Below, piece by piece: positions 24,756-33,006 of a DNA stretch of 64,000 nt (the stretch's first letter is position 1; every line of letters begins with the position of its first letter). Source of the DNA: JBFLYN01 sp040756655 (lineage in GTDB: Bacteria; Bacillota; Sulfobacillia; UBA8153). A program made the translations under genes and the position numbers. The stretch is taken from positions 38,157 through 102,156 of the forward strand of contig JBFLYN010000006.1 in the NCBI GenBank assembly GCA_040756655.1. The letters are read 5' to 3'. Under the pieces are notes generated by a model that saw nothing but the letters and a program-made list of their open reading frames with translations, was not told where the DNA came from and ran no database searches.

Positions 24756-26426
24756 TCAGTGCAAACGCAGGAGCACCGTGTGAATGGCCAGCGCCAGGTG
24801 CAGGCGGGCCAGACTCTCGCCGGACATCGCCCCGGGGCCTAGCTGTTCTTCGATGAGGCGCAGGCGGTACTTGAGGGAGTTCCGGTGTAAGTGCAGCCGG
24901 GCAGCGGCCTCCTTCTGGCTGCAGTCGGCAGCCAAGTAGGCCTGGAGCGTACCCACCAGGCAGGCCCGGTGCTGCTGGTCGTAGTCGAGCAGGGGACCCA
25001 GCACTTGGTCGCGCATTTCGCGGAGGGTCCCCCGGTCGGGGAAGTCACAGATGAGCCGGTAGATACCCAGCTCCTGGTAGCAGTGAACGGCGTTCTTCCC
25101 GCCCACCAGCCGCCCGATGTCCAGGGCTCTCCGGGCCTCTTCAAAGCTCTGCCCCACCTGGGCCAGGCCGGCACAAGCGCTGCCAACACCCATGGTAACG
25201 GTGGGCCGGGGTAGGTCACGCCGCAGGAGTTCATGGATGACCCGGGCCAGCCGCCCGGCCTCCTGGCCTGACGGCCCTGCCGTCCCGGTCAGGCCGGGCA
25301 ACAAGACCACTGCCCCATCGCTATAGGCGGTGGTGATGGCGCCGGGGTGGACTTGCCGGGCCGCCCGGGCCGTGAAGGCGATGACCTTGCGTTTTAGTTC
25401 TTGCATCTGGTCTTCGTCGCCGAGCTCTTGGAAGTAAGTGGCAAAATCGTCGATGTCGACGATGATGGCGGCCACGGGCCCCGAAATGGTCCATCTGAAG
25501 AAGGTGGCCCGCTCCCGGATCAGATCCTCGTCAGCGGGCTCGCCGGCCAGAAGGTCCATGATAAAGTCGTGGGCCATGCGCTCCTCGCTCTCCTTCACTG
25601 CCCGCTTTTGCAGCAAGTCGAGGGCTACGGCGGTGGCCGCATTCTCCAAAGCCGGCCAGTCCGTGTCCGGCACCTCCTCGCGGGCTTCGAAGACCGCCAG
25701 GTAGGCGCAGCGGCTCCCGTTCACCGGGACTGGAGCCACCACCGCGGAGGCCGCCTCACGGCCCCCCAGGCCAATGCGGGACGGCAAGAAGCTGGGCGTG
25801 GTCCATCGCTGGCCGGTCACGGCCCGTCTTAAGGCCGCCACCATGCTCCCCAGGTCCAGGTTGGCCCCGGACCCGGCGTCCTCCTGTGCCAGCACATCGA
25901 GGCCACAGGAGAGCACCACTACCGGGTTGCGCAGGAGCACCGCCATGGCCCGGGCGATCCCGTTTAGCCCGCCCCCGTTGAGGATCACATCCGAGAGCAT
26001 GCGGTGCACCCGCTCGGAGCGGCGCAGGCGGTAGGCTTGCTCGTTAATGATCAGGGTCATGATGGGCGTGGTGATGTCGATGTAGGGCAGGTGTACGGGC
26101 ACCTCGATGATGGGCAGCCCGCACTGGTCGGCACAGGCCAGCGCTTCGGCCGGGAAGTTAGCCAGAAAGCGTCCGATCTTTACGCCCAGCGCGGCAGCGC
26201 CGGTGCGCGCCAGGTGAGCTACCAGGCCAGGGAGCTCGTCAGTTCGTTCCCTGAAGGCAAAGGCCGTGGTAAGGAGGAAGGAGCCGGAACGGATCCACGA
26301 CTCGACATCGGGAACCTCGATGATGTCCACGTGCTCGATGACCCTGCCCAGGCCTGAGCTGCCTGCCAGCAGCCTGGCGCCGGCCAGCGGTTCCAGTTGT
26401 AACACCTGTCTGACGGTTACCGGCAA
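24756..26426 (-). CDS. PucR family transcriptional regulator
   Basis: This 556-aa protein, starting at TTG 26426 (GGAGG about 7 bases upstream), has the N-terminal PucR sensory domain ('VRQVLQLEPLAGARLLAG', 'VEVPD'-like 'IIEVPDVESWIRSGSFLLTT', residues 3-125). A CdaR GGDEF-like middle follows (residues about 290-420), then the C-terminal helix-turn-helix 'CSQKEAAARLHLHRNSLKYRLRLIEEQLG' (around 500-535). PucR-type proteins activate catabolic genes for purines and related nitrogen compounds. It is transcribed toward the OPT/racemase/DUF917 operon, 148 bp away, and most likely controls it. The frame is open 200 bp further upstream without initiation signals. Confidence 0.9.
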   Translation of the reverse strand: MPVTVRQVLQLEPLAGARLLAGSSGLGRVIEHVDIIEVPDVESWIRSGSFLLTTAFAFRERTDELPGLVAHLARTGAAALGVKIGRFLANFPAEALACADQCGLPIIEVPVHLPYIDITTPIMTLIINEQAYRLRRSERVHRMLSDVILNGGGLNGIARAMAVLLRNPVVVLSCGLDVLAQEDAGSGANLDLGSMVAALRRAVTGQRWTTPSFLPSRIGLGGREAASAVVAPVPVNGSRCAYLAVFEAREEVPDTDWPALENAATAVALDLLQKRAVKESEERMAHDFIMDLLAGEPADEDLIRERATFFRWTISGPVAAIIVDIDDFATYFQELGDEDQMQELKRKVIAFTARAARQVHPGAITTAYSDGAVVLLPGLTGTAGPSGQEAGRLARVIHELLRRDLPRPTVTMGVGSACAGLAQVGQSFEEARRALDIGRLVGGKNAVHCYQELGIYRLICDFPDRGTLREMRDQVLGPLLDYDQQHRACLVGTLQAYLAADCSQKEAAARLHLHRNSLKYRLRLIEEQLGPGAMSGESLARLHLALAIHTVLLRLH

Positions 26427-26653
26427 GTGGCTGCCTCCTCCATACCGAGTTGAGGAAGAGTTTCGACAGAGCCCGGGCAGATCCCTTGAGTCCCGGCGGT
26501 GGTGTTGGCGGCCGGGCAACGGCACTGGCGCCTTGACCTGGAGCTTTTCCAGCCCGGAGGGTGAAAGCCCCGCAGCGAGCCAGCGGGAACCCTGGCGCAC
26601 CTCCGGGCGTCGGGAATTCCAGGTCACGGGGATAAGGAGGCGAAGGGCAGGTC

Positions 26654-27817
26654 ATGACCAAGAGGATACTGGCCATTGGGCTCATTTTCGCGGCCACCAG
26701 CGTAGGCTGGCTCGGTTTGGCGGCACTCATTGAATACCGCACCCTAGAGAGTCGCCGCCAGCTGACAAGGCAGGTAGCCAGCCTGTGGGGCGAAGAGCAC
26801 CGGGCATCGGCCCCGGAAATCACCTATGAGAGCAAGGGGGCTCAGCAATCCGCGGCGCCAGAAAGCAGCAACATCCGGGTGGCGCTTACTTTGGACCAGA
26901 GGAAGAAGGGGCTACTCTGGCACAACACCTACAACGTGAGTTTTTGGGGCGACTATACCTTCAAGAACGACACCGGCCAGCAACGAGAATTCCTGATCAC
27001 TTTCTCATTTCCCACTACCCGGGCCAATTACGACAACTTCGTCTTCCGGGTGGCCGGTCAGGACGCCCGGCTGGACGGTTCCGGCCAAGACCAGGTATCC
27101 ATCAAGATCCAGCTTGAGGCGGGGCAAGAGATCCCGGTCACCATCGGGTACGACTCCCGGGGTCTGGATCGCTGGGTATACAGTCACGGACGGGGGATCA
27201 GCCAGGTTCGCAACTTCCGGCTGGTGATGACCACGGACTTTGCTGCCGTGGATTTCCCGCCGGGTACCGTCTCCCCCGCTTCCATGACTCCCATCCCGGG
27301 TGGATGGGAGCTGGTGTGGCGGTACGATAGGCTCATCTCCGGCTTCCAGCTGGGCATGGAGATGCCGTCGCGAATCCAGCCCGGGCCGCTGGCGGGCCAG
27401 ATCACCATGTTTGCACCAGTAAGCCTTTTATTCTTCTTCTTCGTCATCTTCGTGCTCAGCGTGCTCAAGGACGTGAAGCTTCACCCCATGAACTACTTCT
27501 TCCTGGCCGCAGCGTTCTTTGCCTTCCACTTGCTCTTTGCCTACCTGGTGGACCACGTGGACGTGGCCTGGGCCTTTGGGGCTGCCTCGGTCACATCGGT
27601 GGCACTGGTGGTCTCCTACCTGAGGCTGGTGGTGGGACCCAGGTTCGCCCTGGTGGAAGCGGGCCTGACCCAGTTTATCTACCTGGTACTCTTTTCCCTC
27701 GCCCATTTTTTCCAGGGCTTCACCGGCCTTACCGTCACCCTGGGAGCCATCGTCACCCTGGCGGTGATGATGCAGCTTACCGCGAGAATCGACTGGGAAG
27801 AACGTTTCGGCCGGTGA
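26654..27817 (+). CDS. CreD-like inner-membrane protein
   Basis: This 387-aa protein has an N-terminal transmembrane helix (residues 5-25), an extracytoplasmic domain of about 230 residues, then five or so helices ending 'VMMQLTARIDWEE'. The C-terminal pattern 'DVKLHPMNYFFLAAAFFAFHLLFAYLVDHV' and the final 'TARIDW' match the CreD/Cet family. The usual CreD is about 450 aa, and the periplasmic part here is shorter. A site AAGGAGG lies about 13 bases before the ATG. It diverges from pucR with a 227-bp gap. Its role is unknown; CreD in Gram-negatives relates to envelope stress. Confidence 0.75.
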   Translation: MTKRILAIGLIFAATSVGWLGLAALIEYRTLESRRQLTRQVASLWGEEHRASAPEITYESKGAQQSAAPESSNIRVALTLDQRKKGLLWHNTYNVSFWGDYTFKNDTGQQREFLITFSFPTTRANYDNFVFRVAGQDARLDGSGQDQVSIKIQLEAGQEIPVTIGYDSRGLDRWVYSHGRGISQVRNFRLVMTTDFAAVDFPPGTVSPASMTPIPGGWELVWRYDRLISGFQLGMEMPSRIQPGPLAGQITMFAPVSLLFFFFVIFVLSVLKDVKLHPMNYFFLAAAFFAFHLLFAYLVDHVDVAWAFGAASVTSVALVVSYLRLVVGPRFALVEAGLTQFIYLVLFSLAHFFQGFTGLTVTLGAIVTLAVMMQLTARIDWEERFGR

Positions 27818-28153
27818 CCAGTTCAGGCACTACCCGGCTTTGGCGCAGCACATCCGCTATAAGCCGGCAGCCCTCCCGGGTCGGGTGTACGCCGTCCCGC
27901 AAAAGGCCCGGGCGGATGGACTGGGTGTGGGGGTCAAGGCATGGCGAGTAGAAGTCCACCACGGCATGACCCAGGGCCATGATGCCCGCCCGGTAAGACT
28001 GCAGGAGGAGCTCTTCCGGGCCGTCCACGGGTGGGGGGAGACCGAGAATGGGCTGGACGCCGTGCCGGACGGCCTCGCTACACACGGCGGCAAGGTGGGT
28101 GGCAACTCGCTCACGCCTGCCCACGCATGGTTAGTGCCCCCTGGCACCAGCAC
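27777..28153 (-). pseudogene. Truncated, frameshifted SGNH/GDSL hydrolase
   Basis: The minus strand encodes the C-terminal half of an SGNH hydrolase: 'VATHLAAVCSEAVRHGVQPILGLPPPV' and the block-V motif 'RDGVHPTREGC' with the catalytic Asp and His. The block-III 'VPGGTNHAWAGV' lies just upstream in another frame (shift near 28115), and the N-terminal GDS block is missing. The last 41 bases overlap the 3' end of the CreD-like gene on the other strand. Confidence 0.7.
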
Positions 28154-28741
28154 CTAGCGCGGATGATAGGGAAGCACGCAGCAGGCGAATCGTTGCCTCA
28201 AATCGGCAGTGGTATCGCCCGGTTCACCGCTGTTAACCAACGGGACACGTGGTTCACCCCGGCCCCGGCTTGTTTTCTCCCATCGTCTGGACACCTGCAC
28301 AACCAGGTCGCAAGGAACGGTCGTGCCCTCTTCCTCGCTTCCATGATACCTGGCGAACAAAGGCCGGTGATCTGTGGGTTTTTGGCCGTCCTCCTGTTCA
28401 CAAGACCCGGACTGGGTGCAAGAGAGGGTTTGGCGACCCGGTGTGCCTGGGAAGGCTGGCCGGGGGTAAGGAGTCGACCCGCGCGGGTGTCGATGCCAGG
28501 CGGTAACTGGACAGCAGCACCGCGTTGCCGCACCGCCATGCCTTCACCGGTGACGCGGTTTAACGGCGAGTGCCTGCACCTCTTTTGGCGAGCACAGCTG
28601 GCCATATCGAACCGGCCCCCGCGGGAGTGCCGTAGCGGCACTCGCACGTTACTGGGCTTTGCCGGGCTTCAATCGGGCGAGACAGGGTTCCCCGGGGTTT
28701 CCCTGACGCCAAACCCAGGGATGAGCCTGATCCATGTCAAA
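28154..28741. other. Gene-free interval with hairpin
   Basis: About 590 bp with no convincing product in any frame; a long plus-strand open frame here has no homologous look and no ribosome-binding site. A perfect 8-bp stem (GAGTGCCG/CGGCACTC) occurs at 28625-28643. Confidence 0.5.
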
Positions 28742-28766
28742 GAGGTGGCAGCTTAGCTGCCACCTC
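28742..28766 (-). terminator. Terminator of the permease-ferredoxin-AOR operon
   Basis: An 11-bp perfect stem (GAGGTGGCAGC/GCTGCCACCTC) with a 3-base loop starts 18 bases past the AOR stop; in the minus direction it is followed by CTCTTTGAC. Good rho-independent terminator candidate. Confidence 0.7.
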
Positions 28767-28783
28767 CGGCTGGTGATGGGATC

Positions 28784-30595
28784 CTAACCCAGGCCCAGTT
28801 CGGCCAGTTTGGCGGGAGTGGGGCGGCCGTCTGGTCCCCACCCGCGCTCTCGGTAATAGTCGGCCAGCATAAACTGGAGTTCCTCCCGGGTCAGCTGCTT
28901 GTCGCCATCCCTGCCGTCTTCCAGGGGCTCAAAGCAACGGGCGGGCAGGCGGTCCTCCCCGGGCTCGATGCCTGCGGCCAGGTTAAACATGCGCTCCATG
29001 TTCCAGAGTCGCTCGCCCATGCGCATGAGACCCGTTTCGTCAAACTGCAGCCCGGAAGCCGTTTCTATCAGCTCCAAGAAGCTCTCTACCGGCAGCACGA
29101 ACTCGGCAAACCTGCAGGCCACCAAGGTGGAAAGGGCGTTGACCTTGTCCTGGATCTCCTTGACCACCCGGGCCTTGCCCTGGGTGGCTTCCATGGGCAA
29201 AAACCCCATGAGCTCGGCGCCGATGGGCGCTCGCTTGTGACAGGCACCCCGGTTCGAGGTGGCAAAGGTAAGGGCAATGCCCCGCATACGCTGGGGCATC
29301 CAGGCGGCGAATTCCATTCCCTTGACGTTCATGGCAAAGCCAGCTGCGTCGTTCCCCAGCTGGTCGGCCGCCCGTCGCGTGCCCTCGGCCAGCAGATCCC
29401 CTGCCCCCTGCCGGCGGGCAATGTGCTCCAGCGCGCTGAGCATGCCCTCGGCGGATCCAAACTCCAGGGGGGCCCCAAACGCATCCCGGGGCAACAAGCC
29501 GCGCTCGGCGGCTTCCATGGCAAAAGCCACGGTGCAACCTGCCGACAGGGTGTCCATGCCGTAGGACTCGCAAAGCTGGTGGGCCCGCACCACGGCCTCG
29601 AGGTCCGACACTTCGCAGTCGGAACCCAGGGAGTACATGGTCTCGTATTCCGGGCCCCGGGCCCAGGGCGCGCAGGGTCCTTCGTCGATGCGGTGCAACT
29701 GCCCGCAGTGCACCGGGCAGCCCAGGCACGCCACCGGGCGGGTGGGATACCGGCGGAAGGCAGCCATCCCGTCGATGAGGTGAGATTTGTCAAACTGGGA
29801 CCGGCGGTGGTTCCGGGTGGCCAGGGTGCGCTTTTCATTGATCAGCGCCATGCCTGAGCCCGTACCATACCGGGAAAACATGCCCAGGAGGCTCCACGGG
29901 TTTTCGATTTCCTTCTCAAAGGTCTCCCGGGCCCGCCGGGCCGCTTTCCGAAAGCCAGCCACGTCGGCCACACGCACTCCCAGGTGACCACCTACGGCGA
30001 TGGCTTTGAGCTTTTTGGAGCCAAACACCGCCCCGGGACCTCCCCGGCCGAAGGCTCGCGTGGCCATGATCACCGCGGAAAAACGTACCCGGTTCTCCCC
30101 GGCCAGCCCGATGGACATCACGTCCAGCCCGCCGCCTTCCTTCCTCTTAATGGCTTCCTCGGCCTCGGGCGCGCTCTGGCCGGCCAACTCGGGACACGGG
30201 ACCAGTTCCACCCGGTCGGGTGTGACCACCAGGTATGACAGTTCACGTGCCCGGCCGGCGATGACCAGGGCATCGTAGCCCGCGTTCTTGATGGAACCGG
30301 CCAGGGTGCCGCCACAGTACGAGTTGATGATCCCCCCGGTGAGCGGGGACTTGGTTACCAGGTTGGTCTGGGCAAACAGGGGAGCGTAGGTGCCGCTGAG
30401 GGGCCCGGTGCTGATGACCAGCAGGTTGCCCGGATCCAGCGCATCGACGGTGGAGGCCACCTCATCGGTGACCAGTTTGACTCCAAAGCCCATTCCGCCC
30501 ACAAACCCTCCGTCCACCAGCTGGCGAGTGGGCCACTCTTCGCGACTACCACTGGTCAAGTCGTACCGCAGGATCTTGCCGCTGTACGAGGTCAC
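28784..30595 (-). CDS. Aldehyde:ferredoxin oxidoreductase (third paralogue)
   Basis: This 603-aa AOR-family protein has the N-terminal pterin domain ('YSGKILRYDLTSG', 'VGGMGFGVKLV', 'SPLTGGIINSYCGG'), the Fe4S4 motif CLGCPVHC (about residues 297-304) and 'YGMDTLSAG'. At the second-pterin/fourth-ligand motif it reads S-T-L-V-A-C (Cys near residue 494): the usual Asp is replaced while the Cys is kept, so substrate or cofactor chemistry may differ from the other two copies. It overlaps the ferredoxin stop by 4 bp and shares its operon with an amino-acid permease. A hairpin terminator follows. Confidence 0.93.
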   Translation of the reverse strand: MTSYSGKILRYDLTSGSREEWPTRQLVDGGFVGGMGFGVKLVTDEVASTVDALDPGNLLVISTGPLSGTYAPLFAQTNLVTKSPLTGGIINSYCGGTLAGSIKNAGYDALVIAGRARELSYLVVTPDRVELVPCPELAGQSAPEAEEAIKRKEGGGLDVMSIGLAGENRVRFSAVIMATRAFGRGGPGAVFGSKKLKAIAVGGHLGVRVADVAGFRKAARRARETFEKEIENPWSLLGMFSRYGTGSGMALINEKRTLATRNHRRSQFDKSHLIDGMAAFRRYPTRPVACLGCPVHCGQLHRIDEGPCAPWARGPEYETMYSLGSDCEVSDLEAVVRAHQLCESYGMDTLSAGCTVAFAMEAAERGLLPRDAFGAPLEFGSAEGMLSALEHIARRQGAGDLLAEGTRRAADQLGNDAAGFAMNVKGMEFAAWMPQRMRGIALTFATSNRGACHKRAPIGAELMGFLPMEATQGKARVVKEIQDKVNALSTLVACRFAEFVLPVESFLELIETASGLQFDETGLMRMGERLWNMERMFNLAAGIEPGEDRLPARCFEPLEDGRDGDKQLTREELQFMLADYYRERGWGPDGRPTPAKLAELGLG

Positions 30596-31011
30596 TGTCC
30601 ATCACCTCCCCGTACCAGGGTCAAAGCGCGTGTTGGGCACACCCTCACGCATTCCGGGTCATCGCAGGCTTCGCACTTGACCGCTGCGTGGTGGCCAGCG
30701 ACCAGGAAGACCGCACCATGGGGACATTGTTCCACACAAATCCCGCAGCCGGTGCACGCTTCGGCGTCCAAAACCACCCGGTGTCCCACCACCTGCATCG
30801 CCTCGCTGGGACAACAAGCTGCACAGGTGGGATCATCACAATGGGCGCATACCACCAGCCGGGCCTCGTCCGGCCAAGCCCTGACCACCCGCAGGCGGGC
30901 ACGCTGGCGGTTAAAGACCCGGTCCCTCTCGAAAGAGCAGGCCAGCTCGCAGGTAAAACACTCGGTACACTTGGCGGGCTCAAACTTCAAAACAGCCGGC
31001 AATGCTTCCAC
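30592..31011 (-). CDS. Four-cluster ferredoxin-type electron-transfer subunit
   Basis: This 139-aa protein has Cys clusters in the HycB/DmsB arrangement: CTECFTCELAC, CAHCDDPTCAACCP, CTGCGICVEQCP and CEACDDPECVRVCP, enough for up to four [4Fe-4S] centres. It is translationally coupled to AOR 3 (4-bp overlap), so it is probably that enzyme's dedicated electron carrier or beta subunit, like the ferredoxin-like AorA of NAD-linked bacterial AORs. No signal peptide is present; a cytoplasmic location is expected. Confidence 0.9.
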   Translation of the reverse strand: MEALPAVLKFEPAKCTECFTCELACSFERDRVFNRQRARLRVVRAWPDEARLVVCAHCDDPTCAACCPSEAMQVVGHRVVLDAEACTGCGICVEQCPHGAVFLVAGHHAAVKCEACDDPECVRVCPTRALTLVRGGDGQ

Positions 31012-31063
31012 CCCCCTTTTCCAGGGAGGGGAAGCCAGGGCTTCCCCTCCCCACGTTCCTTGT

Positions 31064-32431
31064 CTACATGCCCGCAGGCTTCTTGCTCTTTTCCGCAGGT
31101 TTGAGTGCGTAACGCAGCACGAAGTATGCCATGCCGATGAGGTACCACCAACCCGAGAGCACGAAGGCGTCCCGGCCCAGCCGGGTCAGGGTGAAAGCCA
31201 GCACCGCCAGGGTCAGGACCTGGAGGACGATGCCCCCGGGGGCGGTGAATACAGCTTTGACGTCGGTGCGGTAAATCCTTGATCCGATGACCGAAAGTAC
31301 GATGATGATCACGAGCACCCCGAAGGTAAATGACCCGGTGCTGATGATCTTCATGGTCAGGTATGGAAAACAGGCGATAACGGCTGCCATCGCAGAAACA
31401 AAGGTGAGCGCAAAGACCGGGGTCTGGGTCTTGGGGTGGACCTTGGCAAACGCCCGGGGCAGAAGACCTGTCCTCCCCATGGCCATGAGGGTGCGCCCGG
31501 AGTCCATGATCATCACCAGCATGGTGGTGGTGATGGCAAACAGGGCCGCCACCGATACCAGGTTCATGAGCCAGCCGGCACCGGGGGCAAAGTGCACGAT
31601 GGCAAAGTGCAGCGGGGCGTAAAACCCGAAGGACCCTTCGGTCACTGCCTGCCAGTTGATGATCCCGTACGTGGACACCAGCACCAGGGCGTACAGGGCA
31701 ATGGTGGTTATCAACGACCACCCCATGGCCCGGGGGATGGTGCGCCGGGGATCCCGGACTTCCTCAGCCACGCTGGCAACGGCAATGACCGAGCCGTAGG
31801 CAAGCATGGCAATGGGGATGGCGGAGACAAACCCCTGCATACCCAGGAATCCGGCAAAGAACGGGGTGAAGGCGTCGGGTCTCATGTTGGGCAAGGCCTG
31901 CAAACTGAAAACCAGGCAAATGGCCATAAGGCACGCGGTGAGGATCAGGTTTGCCCGCCCCATAAGGGTGATCCCCAGTACGTTCAAAAGCCACACTAGG
32001 CCCACGGACAAAAGTCCCAGCGGGACCACATACTGGTCAGCCCCGGGCAGAAAGGCCGACACGTAGTTGGCGATGAAGATGGCTCCGAAGGCTGCACCCA
32101 GCACAGTAACGTTCACCCAGGACCAGGCCGCCAGCCAACCTCCCAGTTGCCGCACGGTTTCGTTGTTGCCCAGTGATTCCGACGGGTAGACATAGAGGCC
32201 CCCGGCGCGCGGGAACTTCGTGGCCATTTCGGCGACGTTAAGGGCATACAGACAGACGATGAGTCCACCTACCACCCACGCCAATAGTGACGCAGGACCG
32301 GCCAGAGAAAAGGTGACACCAGACAGAGTGAATATCGCCATCCCTACCATGCCGCCGACGGCGATCATGAAGCAATCCCAAAAACCCAACGCTCCCTGTT
32401 TCAGTTGCACCTCCGCGGGCTGCTTCTCCAC
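31064..32431 (-). CDS. APC-superfamily amino-acid permease
   Basis: This 455-aa membrane protein has about 12 helices and APC hallmarks: helix 1 'IAVGGMVGMAIFTLSG' with its Gly-rich unwound segment, and 'FAYG'-like 'IAMLAYGSVIAVASVAEEVRDPRRTIPRAM' after helix 6. It imports an amino acid or amine by proton or sodium symport or exchange. GTG 32431 follows GGGAGGG by about 6 bases. Its stop is 52 bp before the ferredoxin gene, same strand, so it probably supplies the amino acid whose aldehyde AOR 3 oxidises (inference). Confidence 0.9.
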   Translation of the reverse strand: MEKQPAEVQLKQGALGFWDCFMIAVGGMVGMAIFTLSGVTFSLAGPASLLAWVVGGLIVCLYALNVAEMATKFPRAGGLYVYPSESLGNNETVRQLGGWLAAWSWVNVTVLGAAFGAIFIANYVSAFLPGADQYVVPLGLLSVGLVWLLNVLGITLMGRANLILTACLMAICLVFSLQALPNMRPDAFTPFFAGFLGMQGFVSAIPIAMLAYGSVIAVASVAEEVRDPRRTIPRAMGWSLITTIALYALVLVSTYGIINWQAVTEGSFGFYAPLHFAIVHFAPGAGWLMNLVSVAALFAITTTMLVMIMDSGRTLMAMGRTGLLPRAFAKVHPKTQTPVFALTFVSAMAAVIACFPYLTMKIISTGSFTFGVLVIIIVLSVIGSRIYRTDVKAVFTAPGGIVLQVLTLAVLAFTLTRLGRDAFVLSGWWYLIGMAYFVLRYALKPAEKSKKPAGM

Positions 32432-33006
32432 TGGCTATCCCTCCCAAGATATGGTCTATTGCTCCCGAAAGACTAAAAGGGGCTGCTGGCTCACCTCCCT
32501 CAAAATGGATTTCCGTTATGCTATAAGGGTCTACCGTGATCTCCGGAACCACTACTGCCGAATGACTGGTCCACGCACGTATAGTGCACATAGTCACAAA
32601 CTTCAGCGCGCATGAATGTTTCCGCACAGCAAAATCGATTTGTGTTTCTACATGACTGCGCCAGATTCCTGCTGCTTCTTCACACTTATCCGGCTTCCAT
32701 GGATCATGTGGTCTGTGGGCTGGTAACGTGCCCGAGCATACCAAGCACAGCCGGCCCGCTACTCCGGGCCGTTGGCGGACCAATGGGGTTGCCTGGCTAT
32801 GACCCAGGAAACAGGCTCTGGCAGGAGTAGCGGGTGTGGTGGCATGACCCCCGAAGACACGGTGCAACCGTCAGCCACTGGACCACCTCAGCTCTAGGAC
32901 GGGCGCGGCCGTTCCATCACTGTCCCGGTGGCGCCGGCTTCTGCTTCAAAAACAGAAGCCGGCCCGTCTTGCCCGGACCGGCTGTCTACTGTGACGGGTC
33001 GGCTGT
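32432..33006. other. Intergenic region between permease and ArsM-ArsN2 genes
   Basis: About 575 bp with no supportable gene. Both flanking genes are on the minus strand, so it should hold the permease promoter and the end of the arsenic operon. The only clear element is the hairpin at 32933-32963. Confidence 0.5.
32933..32963 (-). terminator. Hairpin after the arsenic operon
   Basis: A perfect 11-bp stem (GCCGGCTTCTG/CAGAAGCCGGC) with a 9-base loop lies 44 bases beyond the arsM-arsN2 stop. The T-run is in the loop rather than after the stem, so termination efficiency is uncertain. Confidence 0.5.

Noticed and set aside
28031..28756. 241-codon plus-strand open frame
   Set aside because: No ribosome-binding site, unlikely amino-acid composition, overlaps the SGNH remnant on the other strand; GC-rich DNA gives many such frames.
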